Of a DNA stretch of 43,117 nucleotides, positions 7,240-15,716 are shown one piece after another. Location: NCBI RefSeq assembly GCF_014377975.1, contig NZ_JACMOO010000419.1:1-43117 (forward strand), in the 5' to 3' direction. The stretch is from Ferruginibacter sp. (lineage in GTDB: Bacteria; Bacteroidota; Bacteroidia; Chitinophagales; Chitinophagaceae). The notes under the pieces are model-generated. The model saw only the letters and a list, made by a program, of their open reading frames with translations. It ran no database searches and was not told the origin of the DNA. Made by a program: the position numbers and the translations under genes. Position 1 is the stretch's first letter. The number at the start of each line of letters is the position of its first letter.

Positions 7240-8757
7240 TTATCCAATTAAAATATTCCCAGTCATTTCTTTTGGTATTGGCAGGTTCAGCATTGATAAG
7301 ATAGTAGGTGCTACATCTCCCAGTTTACCACTTTTTACGGTGCCTTTCCATTCATTGTCAATAATAAAAAATGGCACCAGGTTTAAAGAGTGCGCCGTGT
7401 TGGGCGTACCATCCTCATTAATTTCATAATCAGCATTGCCATGATCTGCCAGAAGAAAAACAGTGTAGTCACTGGCCAGGGCAGCAGCCACTACTTTATC
7501 TACACATGCATCTACCGTTTCCACTGCTTTTATAACGGCATTCCAAATACCTGTATGGCCCACCATATCTGCATTGGCAAAGTTTAAACAAATAAAGTCA
7601 GCTGTTTTATTTTCAATTTCCGGAATAATGGCTGTAGTAAGTTCGTATGCACTCATTTCGGGCTGTAAATCGTACGTAGCTACTTTGGGCGATGGAATCA
7701 TAATTCTTTTTTCGCCGTCAAAAGGCACTTCTCTACCACCACTAAAAAAGAAAGAAACATGGGGATATTTTTCAGTTTCAGCAATGCGGATCTGTTTTTT
7801 TTTGTTTTGTGCTAAAATGTCTCCCAGCGTATTTTTAAGATCATCATTTTTAAAAACAACATGCACATTTTTAAAAGAATGATCATATTGTGTTAAAGTA
7901 GTATAATTCAAATCCAGCTTATGCATGCCAAATTCAGGCATATCTTTTTGAGTAAGCACTTCGGTTATTTCCCTGCAGCGGTCTGTTCTGAAATTAAAGC
8001 TGATAACAACATCACCTTCTTTAATTTTTGTATCTGCAACATTGCTGTTAATAATTGGTTTTATAAATTCATCTGTTATACCCTCTTCATACGATTTTTT
8101 GATGGCGCCTAAAACATCGTTGCTTGCAAACCCAATACCACGCACCATTGCGTCGTACGCCAGTTTAACCCTTTCCCATCTTTTATCCCGGTCCATTGCA
8201 TAATACCTGCCGGTTACAGAAGCTATATGTCCTGTAGTGTTTTGCAAATGATTTTGCAGATCAGTTAAAAACTTCAAACCACTTTTCGGATCAGTATCCC
8301 TGCCATCAGTAAACGCATGCACCAATACATTTTGCAAGCCCTGCGCAGCACAAAGTGAAGCAAGCGCCTTAACATGGTTGATGTGAGAATGCACGCCGCC
8401 ATCGCTCACCAGGCCCAGCAAATGCAATGTTTTATTATTTTTTTTAGCAAAGTCTATTGCATTCAATAAAGTTGGATTCTGTTGAAACTCACCACTGCGG
8501 ATAGCTACATTTATTCTTTGCAGTTCCTGGTAAACAATTCTTCCTGCACCCAAGTTTAAATGACCAACCTCACTGTTGCCCATTTGGCCTTCGGGTAAAC
8601 CAACTTCTTCACCGCAGGTAACCAAAGTAGCGTTTGGATATTTTTTATACAGGGAACTAACAAAAGGAGTTTGGGCATTTTGAATGGCATCACTGCTTTT
8701 TATTTTTCCAAGTCCCCATCCATCCATAATTATCAGTATTGCTTTTTTGTCTTTCAT
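7240..8757 (-). CDS. gpmI: 2,3-bisphosphoglycerate-independent phosphoglycerate mutase
   Basis: This 505-residue cytoplasmic enzyme interconverts 3- and 2-phosphoglycerate in glycolysis and gluconeogenesis, using two metal ions and a phosphoserine intermediate. It belongs to the alkaline phosphatase superfamily. Visible are the N-terminal metal site IIMDGWGLG (Asp 12), the nucleophile region GQMGNSEVGHLNLGAGR (Ser 62), the phosphotransferase insert with HAFTDGRDTDP and GRYYAMDRDKRWER, and the C-terminal metal sites FICLNFANADMVGHTG and LLADHGNADY. Length is normal and the end is intact. It is monocistronic on the minus strand. The start ATG is preceded at 4 nt by a TAACTTTA promoter-like box. 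Confidence 0.97.
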   Translation of the reverse strand: MKDKKAILIIMDGWGLGKIKSSDAIQNAQTPFVSSLYKKYPNATLVTCGEEVGLPEGQMGNSEVGHLNLGAGRIVYQELQRINVAIRSGEFQQNPTLLNAIDFAKKNNKTLHLLGLVSDGGVHSHINHVKALASLCAAQGLQNVLVHAFTDGRDTDPKSGLKFLTDLQNHLQNTTGHIASVTGRYYAMDRDKRWERVKLAYDAMVRGIGFASNDVLGAIKKSYEEGITDEFIKPIINSNVADTKIKEGDVVISFNFRTDRCREITEVLTQKDMPEFGMHKLDLNYTTLTQYDHSFKNVHVVFKNDDLKNTLGDILAQNKKKQIRIAETEKYPHVSFFFSGGREVPFDGEKRIMIPSPKVATYDLQPEMSAYELTTAIIPEIENKTADFICLNFANADMVGHTGIWNAVIKAVETVDACVDKVVAAALASDYTVFLLADHGNADYEINEDGTPNTAHSLNLVPFFIIDNEWKGTVKSGKLGDVAPTILSMLNLPIPKEMTGNILIG

Positions 8758-8761
8758 GGTG

Positions 8762-8769
8762 TAAAGTTA
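8762..8769 (-). promoter_or_regulatory. -7 promoter box of gpmI, 4 nt before the start codon
   Basis: TAACTTTA on the minus strand matches TAnnTTTG with one change. The gap to the ATG at 8757 is CACC (8758-8761). No good TTTG -33 box is seen, only TTTT about 20 nt upstream. It predicts a leaderless or nearly leaderless transcript. Confidence 0.4.
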
Positions 8770-8848
8770 ACTTCTTTGCAGCTTTTATAAAAAGCTTATT
8801 GTCCTTGTAGGAGAACACTTATCTTACCGCCGATAATAAATACAGGGC

Positions 8849-8864
8849 TGGCACGTTTTTAGCA
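8849..8864 (+). promoter_or_regulatory. Sigma-54-type promoter upstream of the DUF4783 gene
   Basis: TGGCACG-TTTT-TAGCA has the exact -24/-12 spacing of the RpoN consensus (TGGCACG-N4-TTGCA), with a single mismatch before the -12 GC. GG is at 8850-8851 and GC at 8862-8863. A start about 12 nt downstream would leave a leader of roughly a dozen bases before the ATG at 8888. An enhancer-binding activator would be needed; none is encoded in this window. Confidence 0.55.
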
Positions 8865-8887
8865 AAATGACAAACTAAATTATCTTT

Positions 8888-9274
8888 ATGAAGCGTTTTT
8901 TTACTATCGTATCCATATCGTTTGGATTCCTGTTAACTTCCTTTACAGTTAAGATAGGAATTGATGATGTGATAACAGCAATGAAATCAGGCAATGCATC
9001 GCAGGTAGCCAAGTATTTTGATAACAACGTAGAAATCACTATGCCTGATAAAAGCAACAGTTACAGTAAAAGCCAGGGAGAGCTGGTGCTGAAAGATTTT
9101 TTTACAACAAGTATGGTTAAAAGTTTTGATGTAATCCATAAAGGCGAAAATGCGGGCTCGCAATATTGCATTGGTAATTTGATTACAAAAGCAGGTACTT
9201 TTAGAACTACGATATATATGAAACAAAAAGGCGACCAGCAGGTGTTGCAGGAATTGCGTTTTGAAAATCATTGA
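8888..9274 (+). CDS. DUF4783 family exported protein
   Basis: A 128-residue protein with a signal peptide or N-terminal membrane segment (MKRFFTIVSISFGFLLTSF), then a compact alpha/beta domain: IDDVITAMKSGNASQVAKYFDNNVE, QGELVLKDFFTTSMVKSFDVIH, GNLITKAGTFRTTIYMKQ and QELRFE. This pattern, a cone-shaped NTF2/SnoaL-like fold, is that of DUF4783 proteins found only in Bacteroidota. The function is unknown; a periplasmic or envelope role is inferred from the signal. It is followed by nadC after 87 nt, a neighbour commonly seen for this family, though nadC has its own promoter-like box. The sigma-54-type promoter upstream suggests regulation by nutrient or envelope state. Confidence 0.8.
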   Translation: MKRFFTIVSISFGFLLTSFTVKIGIDDVITAMKSGNASQVAKYFDNNVEITMPDKSNSYSKSQGELVLKDFFTTSMVKSFDVIHKGENAGSQYCIGNLITKAGTFRTTIYMKQKGDQQVLQELRFENH

Positions 9275-9348
9275 AGCGGTTTATCGTTGCCAAAAAATTA
9301 TTTTTTTATAGCCTGTAAGAGTTTTTCTTTTACGGGTTTTTTATTTTT

Positions 9349-9356
9349 TACATTTG
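9349..9356 (+). promoter_or_regulatory. -7 promoter box of nadC, 5 nt before the start codon
   Basis: TACATTTG is a full match to TAnnTTTG. The gap CTGGT (9357-9361) separates it from the ATG at 9362. This supports 9362 as the real start, because the longer frame beginning at 9287 would run through the promoter. Confidence 0.45.
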
Positions 9357-9361
9357 CTGGT

Positions 9362-10231
9362 ATGGAGTATAACGATCAGTTAAACCTGTTAATAAAAAAT
9401 GCCCTGGCAGAAGATATAGGGGATGGCGACCATTCTACCTTATCAAGTATTGATGCAGGCGTGAAAGGTAAAGCTGTATTAAAAATAAAGGAAGATGGAA
9501 TATTGGCAGGTATGGTGGTTGCTGAAAAAATATTTCGTTTTGTACAACCTGACATTGATTTTACAGCGCTCAAAAAAGATGGAGATGCCATGCAATTTGG
9601 TGAAGTGGCTTTTGAAGTGGAGGCAAGGGTACATACCATTTTAAAAACAGAACGATTGGTTTTAAATACCATGCAACGCATGAGCGGAATTGCCACGCTT
9701 ACAAAATTGTACACCGATAAATTAAAGGGCTACACAACAAGGTTACTGGATACCAGGAAAACAACTCCCAATTTTCGATTGCTGGAAAAAGAAGCCGTGC
9801 GTATTGGTGGTGGGTTTAATCATCGTTTTGGTTTGTTTGATATGATTATGCTGAAAGACAATCACATTGATTATTGCGGCAGTATTGAAAAGGCAATTCA
9901 CAAAGCATACGAGTATGTACAAACAGTAAAACCAGGATTAAAAATTGAAGTTGAAACAAGAACAATTGAGGATGTAAAAAGAGTAATGGCAATGGGTAAA
10001 ATAAACAGAATAATGCTTGATAATTTTACACCTGCATTAATAACAGAAGCTCTAAAAATTATCAATAAACAATATGAAACCGAAGCCAGTGGCGGTATTA
10101 ATCTAAATAATATTCAAAGCTATGCGGCAACGGGTGTTGATTTTATTTCAAGCGGTGCAGTTATTCACCAGGCAAAAAGTCTCGATTTGAGTTTAAAAGC
10201 TTTTCTTCCAGTTAAAGATGCCCGGATATAA
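9362..10231 (+). CDS. nadC: Nicotinate-nucleotide pyrophosphorylase (quinolinate phosphoribosyltransferase)
   Basis: This cytoplasmic enzyme joins quinolinate and PRPP to give nicotinate mononucleotide, CO2 and pyrophosphate in de novo NAD synthesis. It has 289 residues from ATG 9362 (MEYNDQLNLLIKNALAEDIG). The extra 25 residues of the longer frame are hydrophobic and unlike the family. Motifs seen are the Arg-rich active-site segment LLDTRKTTPNFRLLEK (residues 129-144), GGGFNHRFGLFDMIMLKDNH (149-168), the acidic KIEVETRT, IMLDNF, and the phosphate-binding ASGGI and GVDFISSGAV. nadE, the last step of the NAD pathway, lies 3.4 kb away but in a different transcription unit. Confidence 0.96.
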   Translation: MEYNDQLNLLIKNALAEDIGDGDHSTLSSIDAGVKGKAVLKIKEDGILAGMVVAEKIFRFVQPDIDFTALKKDGDAMQFGEVAFEVEARVHTILKTERLVLNTMQRMSGIATLTKLYTDKLKGYTTRLLDTRKTTPNFRLLEKEAVRIGGGFNHRFGLFDMIMLKDNHIDYCGSIEKAIHKAYEYVQTVKPGLKIEVETRTIEDVKRVMAMGKINRIMLDNFTPALITEALKIINKQYETEASGGINLNNIQSYAATGVDFISSGAVIHQAKSLDLSLKAFLPVKDARI

Positions 10232-10278
10232 AAAAGGCCTTCGCGGCAAAATCCATATCTGTACATAAAAAATTGCAC

Positions 10279-10626
10279 ATGGCACAAAAAAAAATAAATT
10301 CATTGGATGGATTGGTTTATTCAACGGATCCAAATTTTAAACCGGAACAGGAAAGCGTTGATGAAGAAATAACGTTGTTGCCTGCGCAGCAAAAACTTAA
10401 AGTGCGGCTGGATAAAAAACAGCGGGCTGGTAAAGCAGTTACACTGATTGAAGGCTTTACAGGAACAAATACAGACAGGGAAACCCTGGGTAAAAAATTA
10501 AAAACCTTTTGCGGAACAGGAGGAGCGGTAAAAGATGGAGAAATAATTGTTCAGGGTGATAACAGGGAAAAAGTGTTGCAATGGTTACAAAAGAACGGGT
10601 ACACCAATGCTAAAAAAGCAGGCTGA
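10279..10626 (+). CDS. SUI1/YciH-type translation initiation factor
   Basis: A 115-residue protein with the eIF1/SUI1 fold. The C-terminal domain (about residues 40-113) shows KLKVRLDKKQRAGKAVTLIEGF, then KKLKTFCGTGGAVKDGEIIVQGD and REKVLQWLQKNGY, the conserved SUI1 core. Bacterial members (YciH in E. coli) bind the small ribosomal subunit and affect start-site fidelity or act under stress; the exact role in Bacteroidota is not established. The ATG at 10279 is preferred over the TTG two codons upstream. It follows nadC after 47 nt. Confidence 0.88.
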   Translation: MAQKKINSLDGLVYSTDPNFKPEQESVDEEITLLPAQQKLKVRLDKKQRAGKAVTLIEGFTGTNTDRETLGKKLKTFCGTGGAVKDGEIIVQGDNREKVLQWLQKNGYTNAKKAG

Positions 10627-10709
10627 GCAAAGCGATAATTTTGGCTACGTTTTGTCTTATCTGGCAACAATATTCAACGCTTACCGGGGCATTTTAACCA
10701 GTTCGATGA

Positions 10710-10847
10710 TTACTGCGCCTGATCTCTGACTCCTTTCAATTCAGTCCTTCTTTGCAGGTTAAACACGCGGTAAGCCCTTTCAAACAGATACCAGAATATT
10801 TTCACAATGCCCGCTGGCCCAAAACGGTAATTTCTTAGGATGAACAA
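10710..10847 (-). other. Short open frame or gene fragment in the gap before apaG
   Basis: The stretch 10627-10947 holds no clear gene. On the minus strand a frame open from 10874 to the stop at 10710-10712 reads like real protein: aromatic and basic, with NYRFGPAGIVKIFWYLFERA and a charged end RRTELKGVRDQAQ. It has no ATG; the only plausible start is TTG at 10847 (45 residues). It may be the C-terminal remnant of a lost membrane protein or a very small amphipathic protein. I cannot assign a family. Confidence 0.25.
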
Positions 10848-10947
10848 TGGCGGGTTGAAACCGGGATGATAGTATTAACAGATTATCTGTTATAATTTAC
10901 AACAATGGGTTAATTTTTAAGCTATTTTTACATAAAGCACCGATTCA

Positions 10948-11334
10948 ATGATCTCAAAAATATCAGCAGGAATTACGGTGAGCGTTGAAACATTTTTCCA
11001 GCCGGAGTATAGTAACCCGTCAGAAAGCGAATATATGTTTGCTTACCGTATTACCATTAAGAATAACAATACCTATGCAGTAAAATTATTACGCAGGCAC
11101 TGGTATATTTATGATACCACCGGAAGCCTTCGGGAAGTAGAAGGAGAGGGCGTTGTAGGAATTCAGCCACAGATAAACCCAGATGAAGAATACCAATATA
11201 TCAGCGGCTGTAACCTGCGCACAGAAATGGGTAAAATGTATGGCACTTATTTAATGGAAGACCTTAACAGCAACAAACAATTTGATGTTATCATACCTGC
11301 TTTTGAAATGACGGTGCCGTTTAAAATGAACTAG
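10948..11334 (+). CDS. apaG: ApaG domain protein
   Basis: A 128-residue single-domain protein with the fibronectin-III-like ApaG fold. Visible signatures are ITVSVETFFQPEYSNP near the N-terminus, YMFAYRITIKNNN, LLRRHWYIYDTTG, the Gly-rich EVEGEGVVGIQPQINPDEEY and a final VIIPAFEMTVPF. ApaG proteins were linked to Co2+/Mg2+ resistance by genetics in enterobacteria, but the molecular role is unclear. The gene looks monocistronic, with a -7-like TATTTTTA at 10923-10930, 17 nt before the ATG. Confidence 0.93.
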   Translation: MISKISAGITVSVETFFQPEYSNPSESEYMFAYRITIKNNNTYAVKLLRRHWYIYDTTGSLREVEGEGVVGIQPQINPDEEYQYISGCNLRTEMGKMYGTYLMEDLNSNKQFDVIIPAFEMTVPFKMN

Positions 11335-11408
11335 ATTACATTTTACAATTTTACATTCACTATATTTAGCTAGCTTATAGAGTTAAAATTTGAACACTAC
11401 TATCCATT

Positions 11409-12515
11409 ATGGCAAAAATAACTTTCGACAACCGAAACAATCAGTTCTACCTGAGTTTGAAAACTGCTGTTGACCAATATTTCGAAACGAAACGTATAAA
11501 AAAAACCGGCGACTGGCGGTTATACATTAAAACAATCACTTTAATCGGAGCAGCCATTGCTATTTATAGCAGTCTTATGTTTTTCTCCATTAGTACATTG
11601 CCCGCTTTACTACTCTGCGGTTTGCTTGGTTATATATTTGCCTGCATCGGCTTTAGTGTAATGCACGATGCCAATCATGGTAGCTACAGCACTAAGCCAT
11701 GGTTAAATGATGCGATGGGTTTAACGGCCAATGCACTGGGTGCCAGCTCATTTTTCTGGAAACAAAAACATAATATTATACACCATACCTACACCAATGT
11801 AGACGGTATTGATGATGATATTGCCAAGAGCCCGATCATTCGTCAATGCGAATCGCAGAAATGGGTTCCTGCACATAAAATTCAACATCTTTATCTGTTA
11901 CCTATCTACGCATTGTCGTCTATTTTTTGGTTATTTTTTATGGATTTTACCAAATATTTTACCCGTAAAATTTACACTACCGAGGCATGGAAACTCAATA
12001 CAAAAAATCATGTTATTTTTTGGGGAACCAAAATTTTATACTTCACATTTTACATGATCATTCCCGCTATGGTATGGGGTTTTGGCCCATGGCTGTTGGG
12101 CTTTATGGTATTGCATGCAGTAATGGGCGTAACCTTATCACTGGTATTTCAATTGGCACATGTTGTAGAAAATACAGAGTTTGAAACGGTAGCGCTTGAT
12201 GAAACAAAACACATTGAATCCGCCTGGGCAGAGCATGAAGTAAGAACAAGTTCTAATTTCGCAATGGGTAACCCGGTAATTTCCTGGTTTGTAGGCGGGT
12301 TAAATTTTCAGATTGAACATCACCTGTTTCCAAGGGTAAGCCATGTTCATTATCCTGCGATTAGTAAAATTGTAATGGAAAAATGTAAAGAATTTAATCT
12401 TCCTTATAATAAGTATGATACCATGTTTGGAGCTGTGGCTTCGCATTTCAGGGTGATGAAAACGCTTGGCCAAAAGCCAGTTGCCATTAAAAGGCAGCAG
12501 GCGCAGGCAGCTTAA
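11409..12515 (+). CDS. Membrane fatty acid (acyl-lipid / acyl-CoA) desaturase
   Basis: A 368-residue integral membrane di-iron enzyme that introduces a cis double bond into acyl chains, adjusting membrane fluidity. Three histidine boxes are present: HDANH (86-90), HNIIHH (121-126) and QIEHH (301-305), the last with the Q that is typical of front-end (delta-5/delta-6 or linoleoyl-CoA-like) desaturases. Hydrophobic segments lie at about 42-60, 64-84, 162-180, 205-225 and 228-250. No cytochrome b5 domain is fused at the N-terminus, so an external electron donor is needed. The regiospecificity cannot be read from the sequence. Its stop codon is 2 nt from the gldB stop codon on the other strand. 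Confidence 0.9.
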   Translation: MAKITFDNRNNQFYLSLKTAVDQYFETKRIKKTGDWRLYIKTITLIGAAIAIYSSLMFFSISTLPALLLCGLLGYIFACIGFSVMHDANHGSYSTKPWLNDAMGLTANALGASSFFWKQKHNIIHHTYTNVDGIDDDIAKSPIIRQCESQKWVPAHKIQHLYLLPIYALSSIFWLFFMDFTKYFTRKIYTTEAWKLNTKNHVIFWGTKILYFTFYMIIPAMVWGFGPWLLGFMVLHAVMGVTLSLVFQLAHVVENTEFETVALDETKHIESAWAEHEVRTSSNFAMGNPVISWFVGGLNFQIEHHLFPRVSHVHYPAISKIVMEKCKEFNLPYNKYDTMFGAVASHFRVMKTLGQKPVAIKRQQAQAA

Positions 12516-12517
12516 CA

Positions 12518-13528
12518 TTAGGGTTTATACTTCACTTCCTGAAAAATAATTTCACTATCTGTATTCATTAATTGCTGCAAAGTGGTTACGGGTTTTTTCT
12601 GTATATATTTTTTAACAACCTGCCATCCCACAAAAGAACCAATATTTCCGGGAGCACCTTCGCCCAGTTCCTGTGTTTTAGGTCCTTCATCAATGTAATT
12701 TTTCAGGATGTTTTTGTCTGTAACCTGCAACAAGGAATTCTTAATAAACAGATCCCAGATAACGGCTTCATGCGCATAACTGTCTTTCATCTGTTCAGAA
12801 GTAAATCCCATTAATTTATACTCATCTGTTTCCGGAAGCAGTTTGCTTAAAAGGTACAATCTCTTTCCTTTTTCTATCATTTCATGGATCAGTGGCTTAT
12901 CATCCTCCTTTTCAGGATAAAGGTCATTCACAATATTTTTTATACAATTAATCACAATATAATCCGGCTCAAAACGCCGTGAAATGTATTGAGGATAAGT
13001 TTCCTGCACCAAGGTTGTTTTGTACAAAGGATTGTTTTTACCAAGATGCTGCTGCAGCCCTACAATCAATGCATCCTCTGCCAGAATATCCCCATAACCA
13101 TCTGCGGGGCCGATATAGGTAATTATTTTAGTTGGAATACGATACGCTGGAAAATAAAATTTTACAAACTGCAAACCTCTTTTAATTTCTTCTTCATAAG
13201 GGCTAAAATTGCTGAATATCTTTTCTGCTGAATCGTACACAGGCCGGTACGCTTTTATAAAACCATTTACATAAGCAGCAGTAGTATCGGCGGGCCATGC
13301 AGGGTCTACCGTTAATATTTTACCCAGATAATTATCAACAAAGGCCGGGCTGTTGGTATTGATATGTTTCAGGTATGCAAACAGGTTGGAGGTAGTGGTA
13401 TCAAAAATATCTTTTTCAAAACGTTCGGTAGTTATATTTATTTTAATGTTAGAAACATCAGGGATTTTGTTGGAAGAACAGGAAAATAAAAAAGCGCAAA
13501 GGGTAAATAAAGCAATGGATATTCTCAT
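12518..13528 (-). CDS. gldB: Gliding motility lipoprotein GldB
   Basis: This 336-residue lipoprotein is required for gliding in Flavobacterium johnsoniae. The signal peptide is MRISIALFTLCAFLFSC, with the lipobox cysteine followed by SSNKIPDV. The mature protein shows RFEKDIFDT, YVNGFIKAYRPVY, a KIITYIGPADGYGD core, and a C-terminal GAPGNIGSFVGWQVVKKYI typical of GldB/DUF2268-like proteins. The ATG at 13528 is chosen over a TTG two codons upstream. It is divergent from nadE with 85 nt between the starts; this gldB-nadE neighbourhood also occurs in other gliding Bacteroidota. No gldC follows it, since the next gene downstream is a convergent desaturase. Confidence 0.88.
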   Translation of the reverse strand: MRISIALFTLCAFLFSCSSNKIPDVSNIKINITTERFEKDIFDTTTSNLFAYLKHINTNSPAFVDNYLGKILTVDPAWPADTTAAYVNGFIKAYRPVYDSAEKIFSNFSPYEEEIKRGLQFVKFYFPAYRIPTKIITYIGPADGYGDILAEDALIVGLQQHLGKNNPLYKTTLVQETYPQYISRRFEPDYIVINCIKNIVNDLYPEKEDDKPLIHEMIEKGKRLYLLSKLLPETDEYKLMGFTSEQMKDSYAHEAVIWDLFIKNSLLQVTDKNILKNYIDEGPKTQELGEGAPGNIGSFVGWQVVKKYIQKKPVTTLQQLMNTDSEIIFQEVKYKP

Positions 13529-13613
13529 AGACAAAATGCTTTTGAAGTTTTAACTTTACAAAGAAAGGAATTCATTTATTAATATAAAGTTAAGCCCCTT
13601 TGAGGGTAAGCAT

Positions 13614-15296
13614 ATGAAAATATTTTTAGCACAACAGAACTATCATATTGGCAACTTTGCAGACAATACAAAAAAAATAATCGGCGCTATTGAAGAAGCT
13701 AAAATGCAAGGGGGCGATATCATTGTCTTCAGTGAGTTGTGCGTGTGCGGTTATCCCCCCCGTGATTTTTTAGAGTTTGATGATTTTATCAATAGATGCT
13801 GTGCAGCAGTAGAGGAGATAAAACAACATGCAGATACGATTGCTGTTGTGGTTGGGGCACCTGACAGAAATAAAATGGGTAAAGGGAAAGACCTTTTTAA
13901 TGCCGCTTATTTTTTGTTTGAGAAAGAAGTGAAAAGCATTGTACATAAAACATGTTTGCCTACCTACGATGTGTTTGATGAAAACCGTTATTTTGAACCT
14001 GCTTACGAATGGAATGTAGTCAGATTTAAAGGAAAAAAACTTGCCATCACCATTTGTGAAGATATCTGGAACCTCGGTGATAATCCATTGTACCGTATAT
14101 GCCCCATGGATGAATTAATGAAACAGCAACCAGATATGATGATCAATATTTCGGCTTCCCCATTTGATTATACCCATGCCGAAGATAGAAAATCTGTTGT
14201 AAAAGCTACTGTTGTAAAGTATCAGTTACCCATGTTTTATTGCAATGCTACGGGTAGCCAGACGGAGATTGTTTTTGATGGATCTTCACTGGCTTTTGAC
14301 AAGCATGCCAATCTTTGCGGGCAGCTTCCTTCCTTTCAATCTGCTTTGCAGTCTTTTATATTAAAAGATGATGGAACTATTGAGGGACCTGTTATTCAGC
14401 CTGCCGGGCATGTACCGGATGATGTATCAAATCCACTTAGTTTACAGGAAAATTTAAACATCGAAAAAATTTATGCTGCCATTGTAATGAGCATAAAAGA
14501 TTACTTTTTTAAAATGAGTTTTACAAAAGCCATCATTGGCAGCAGCGGCGGCATAGATAGCGCTGTTACCATTGCACTGGCCTGCGAAGCATTGGGTGCA
14601 AACAATGTAAAAGCGGTGCTGATGCCCTCTCAATATTCTACCGGTCATTCAGTAGACGATGCAGAAAAGCTTAGTAAAACATTGGGCAACCCGTATGAAA
14701 TTATTCCTGTCAAAAATATTTATGATGCCTTTTTACTGGAGTTAAAACCCATTTTTAAAGACCTTCCTTTTGATGTTGCCGAAGAAAATATTCAGAGCCG
14801 CACCAGGGGAAATTTATTAATGGCCATTGCCAATAAATTCGGATATATTTTGTTAAACACTTCCAACAAAAGCGAACTGGCAACTGGCTACGGCACTTTA
14901 TATGGCGACATGGCGGGTGGTATCGGTGTATTGGGAGATTGTTATAAGCTACAGGTATATTCATTGGCCAGGTACATCAATCGCAGCCGGGAAATTATCC
15001 CTCAGAATATCATTGATAAAGCGCCTTCGGCTGAATTAAGACCAGGGCAAAAAGATGCAGATTCATTGCCCGATTATGAAATATTAGACAAAATATTGTT
15101 TCAATATATTGAAAGAAGAATGGGTCCAAAAGAAATCAAAGCCCGGGGTTTTGATGCAGCACTCGTTGACAGGATTTTGAAAATGGTGAATATGAATGAA
15201 TATAAGCGCAACCAGTTTTGTCCAATTATAAGAGTATCACCCAAAGCATTTGGTGTGGGAAGAAGAGTGCCGATTGTGGGAAAATACCTTAGTTAG
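13614..15296 (+). CDS. nadE: Glutamine-dependent NAD+ synthetase
   Basis: A 560-residue two-domain enzyme that amidates nicotinate adenine dinucleotide to NAD+ with ATP, using ammonia released from glutamine. The N-terminal nitrilase-type glutaminase (about 1-250) has the catalytic triad Glu 41 (FSELCVCGYPP), Lys 112 (HKTCLPTYDVFDENRYF) and Cys 148 (ITICEDIW). The synthetase domain has the PP-loop GSSGGIDSAVT (309-319), ENIQSRTRGNLLM, LNTSNKSELATGYGTLYGD, and the pyrophosphate-contacting SAELRPGQKDADSLPDYE. It is complete and of family length. A short CCC/GGG hairpin lies directly before the ATG and could affect initiation. Confidence 0.96.
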   Translation: MKIFLAQQNYHIGNFADNTKKIIGAIEEAKMQGGDIIVFSELCVCGYPPRDFLEFDDFINRCCAAVEEIKQHADTIAVVVGAPDRNKMGKGKDLFNAAYFLFEKEVKSIVHKTCLPTYDVFDENRYFEPAYEWNVVRFKGKKLAITICEDIWNLGDNPLYRICPMDELMKQQPDMMINISASPFDYTHAEDRKSVVKATVVKYQLPMFYCNATGSQTEIVFDGSSLAFDKHANLCGQLPSFQSALQSFILKDDGTIEGPVIQPAGHVPDDVSNPLSLQENLNIEKIYAAIVMSIKDYFFKMSFTKAIIGSSGGIDSAVTIALACEALGANNVKAVLMPSQYSTGHSVDDAEKLSKTLGNPYEIIPVKNIYDAFLLELKPIFKDLPFDVAEENIQSRTRGNLLMAIANKFGYILLNTSNKSELATGYGTLYGDMAGGIGVLGDCYKLQVYSLARYINRSREIIPQNIIDKAPSAELRPGQKDADSLPDYEILDKILFQYIERRMGPKEIKARGFDAALVDRILKMVNMNEYKRNQFCPIIRVSPKAFGVGRRVPIVGKYLS

Positions 15297-15309
15297 TTTA
15301 AAATAAATT

Positions 15310-15645
15310 TTAGTTTATTTTTTCAACAATCACAGCAGTACCGTAAGCAAGCACTTCAGTAATTCCCTGCATTACTTCATTGGCATCGTACCGCATATTT
15401 ATGATGGCATTGGCACCTCTTTCATTCGCATGCTGCACCATTAACTGGTAGGCTTCTTCTCTTGCCGTTTCACATAACTCAACATAAATAGATAGTTTAC
15501 CGCCAAATAAAGATTGAACACCTCCGCCAATATTACCCAATATACTTCTGCTTCTAACAGTAATCCCTCTCACAATACCGAGGTGTTGGCTAATGTGGTA
15601 TCCTTCCAGGTTATTGGCCGTGGTTATTAATTGTTGATCTGTCAT
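15310..15645 (-). CDS. YbjQ/UPF0145 family protein
   Basis: A 111-residue protein of the YbjQ (heavy-metal-binding-domain-like) family, which assembles as a small pentamer. Family features seen are GYHISQHLGIVRGITVRSRS near the N-terminus, a Gly-rich NIGGGVQSLFGGKL, the helix ETAREEAYQLMVQHANERGANAII, and the C-terminal strand TEVLAYGTAVIVE. Its role is unknown, and the metal-binding name rests on structural similarity. The start is ATG 15645, with a GTG one codon upstream as an alternative. It is convergent with nadE, leaving only 13 nt between the stop codons. Confidence 0.88.
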   Translation of the reverse strand: MTDQQLITTANNLEGYHISQHLGIVRGITVRSRSILGNIGGGVQSLFGGKLSIYVELCETAREEAYQLMVQHANERGANAIINMRYDANEVMQGITEVLAYGTAVIVEKIN

Positions 15646-15716
15646 CACCTAAAGTTTTCACTAAAGGTAAAGTCATTTTAACAGATTTTTTCTCTATTCC
15701 CTATTACGGCAAAATT

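Noticed and set aside
8881..8888. TATCTTTA box overlapping the start codon of the DUF4783 gene
   Set aside because: A -7 box that runs into the ATG cannot make a useful transcript start; the sigma-54-like site is a better candidate.
10234..10255. GC-rich GGCC-TTCG-CGGC stretch after nadC
   Set aside because: The stem would be only three pairs and there is no T tract, so I do not call a terminator.
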